A DNA stretch of 64,000 bases from Petralouisia muris (GTDB lineage: Bacteria; Bacillota; Clostridia; Lachnospirales; Lachnospiraceae). The position numbers and the translations under genes were made by a program. Every line of letters begins with the position of its first letter. Position 1 is the stretch's first letter. Positions 63,890-64,000 of the stretch are shown piece after piece. The notes under the pieces were generated by a model that saw only the letters and a list, made by a program, of their open reading frames with translations, was not told the origin of the DNA and made no database searches. Location: the NCBI RefSeq assembly GCF_004793545.1, contig NZ_SRYA01000014.1, positions 1 to 64,000 on the forward strand, read 5' to 3'.

Positions 63890-64000
63890 ATGAAGAAAAA
63901 AAGTTTGTATGGTATCTGGGGCATTGTGATTGCCGCGCTGGCCTTGATTCTTCTGGCCAGTCTGTATGGGAAAAATGTGAAATTAAATTATATCGAACAA
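63890..64000 (+). CDS. Membrane protein, partial at window edge
   Basis: An ATG with RBS GAGGAAAG opens 37 residues before the window ends. MKKKSLYGIWGIVI is followed by a clear hydrophobic segment (about residues 6-25), then LYGKNVKLNYIEQ. It is either a signal anchor or the first span of a larger protein. Its position in the CIS operon makes it a third candidate for a membrane component. Nothing more can be said from the visible part. Confidence 0.7.
   Translation, partial: MKKKSLYGIWGIVIAALALILLASLYGKNVKLNYIEQ

Noticed and set aside
35594-64000. A prophage instead of an injection system
   Set aside because: There are no capsid, portal, terminase, integrase, holin or lysin genes, while two tube genes, a DUF4255 protein, a PAAR-like tip and an eCIS-type AAA+ ATPase are present.

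Overview
The window looks like a chromosomal piece of a Gram-positive anaerobe of the Clostridia, most likely Lachnospiraceae. The evidence is strong AGGAGG-type ribosome binding sites, paired LytR-CpsA-Psr enzymes, secreted amidases with Fn3-like and bacterial Ig-like domains, a pyruvate kinase with a C-terminal PEP-utiliser domain, and remnants of an [FeFe] hydrogenase. The placement is inferred from gene content; there is no rRNA in the window. No tRNA, rRNA or CRISPR array was recognised.

Layout. (1) Positions 1-2395, minus strand: a two-gene unit made of a TIR-SLOG protein and a second TIR protein that ends inside its TIR fold near the window edge; this resembles a Thoeris-like NAD-signalling defence pair. 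(2) 2447-5536, minus: three polytopic membrane proteins of a surface-glycan type. (3) 5810-21560, plus: an envelope region with two LCP transferases, a large amidase, a glucosaminidase, three GT2-type glycosyltransferase genes, a polyprenyl-phosphate sugar transferase and glmS. (4) 21730-29144, plus: an HtrA protease, carbamate kinase, pyruvate kinase and two related lipoprotein amidases, with a MITE-like element at 23500-23673. (5) 29187-33741: ogt and an AlkD-like gene are intact, and the rest is a graveyard of broken genes (nucleotidyltransferase, Fic protein, IS630, HAD phosphatase, IS1182-type transposase, LysR regulator, [FeFe] hydrogenase). (6) 33763-35307: a MATE exporter behind a promoter and an immediate leader terminator. 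(7) 35594-64000: a contractile injection system (CIS).

The CIS is the most striking content. On the minus strand are a STAND/SARP regulator, an AAA+ ATPase and a coiled-coil protein. Divergently, on the plus strand, run sheath, tube, two small tail proteins, second tube, a 1076-residue helical protein, LysM protein, gpD-like hub, spike, gp25, two baseplate J-like proteins, gpI-like protein, an Ig-tailed conserved protein, a kinase-like membrane protein, a membrane-anchored MORN-repeat protein, a DUF4255 terminator, a beta-rich protein, a PAAR-like tip and the start of another membrane protein. No capsid, portal, terminase, integrase or lysis genes are present, so it is not a prophage. Two or three proteins with single membrane spans inside the operon suggest a particle docked at the cytoplasmic membrane rather than freely released; this is inference. 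No effector toxin is recognisable, and the operon runs past the right edge.
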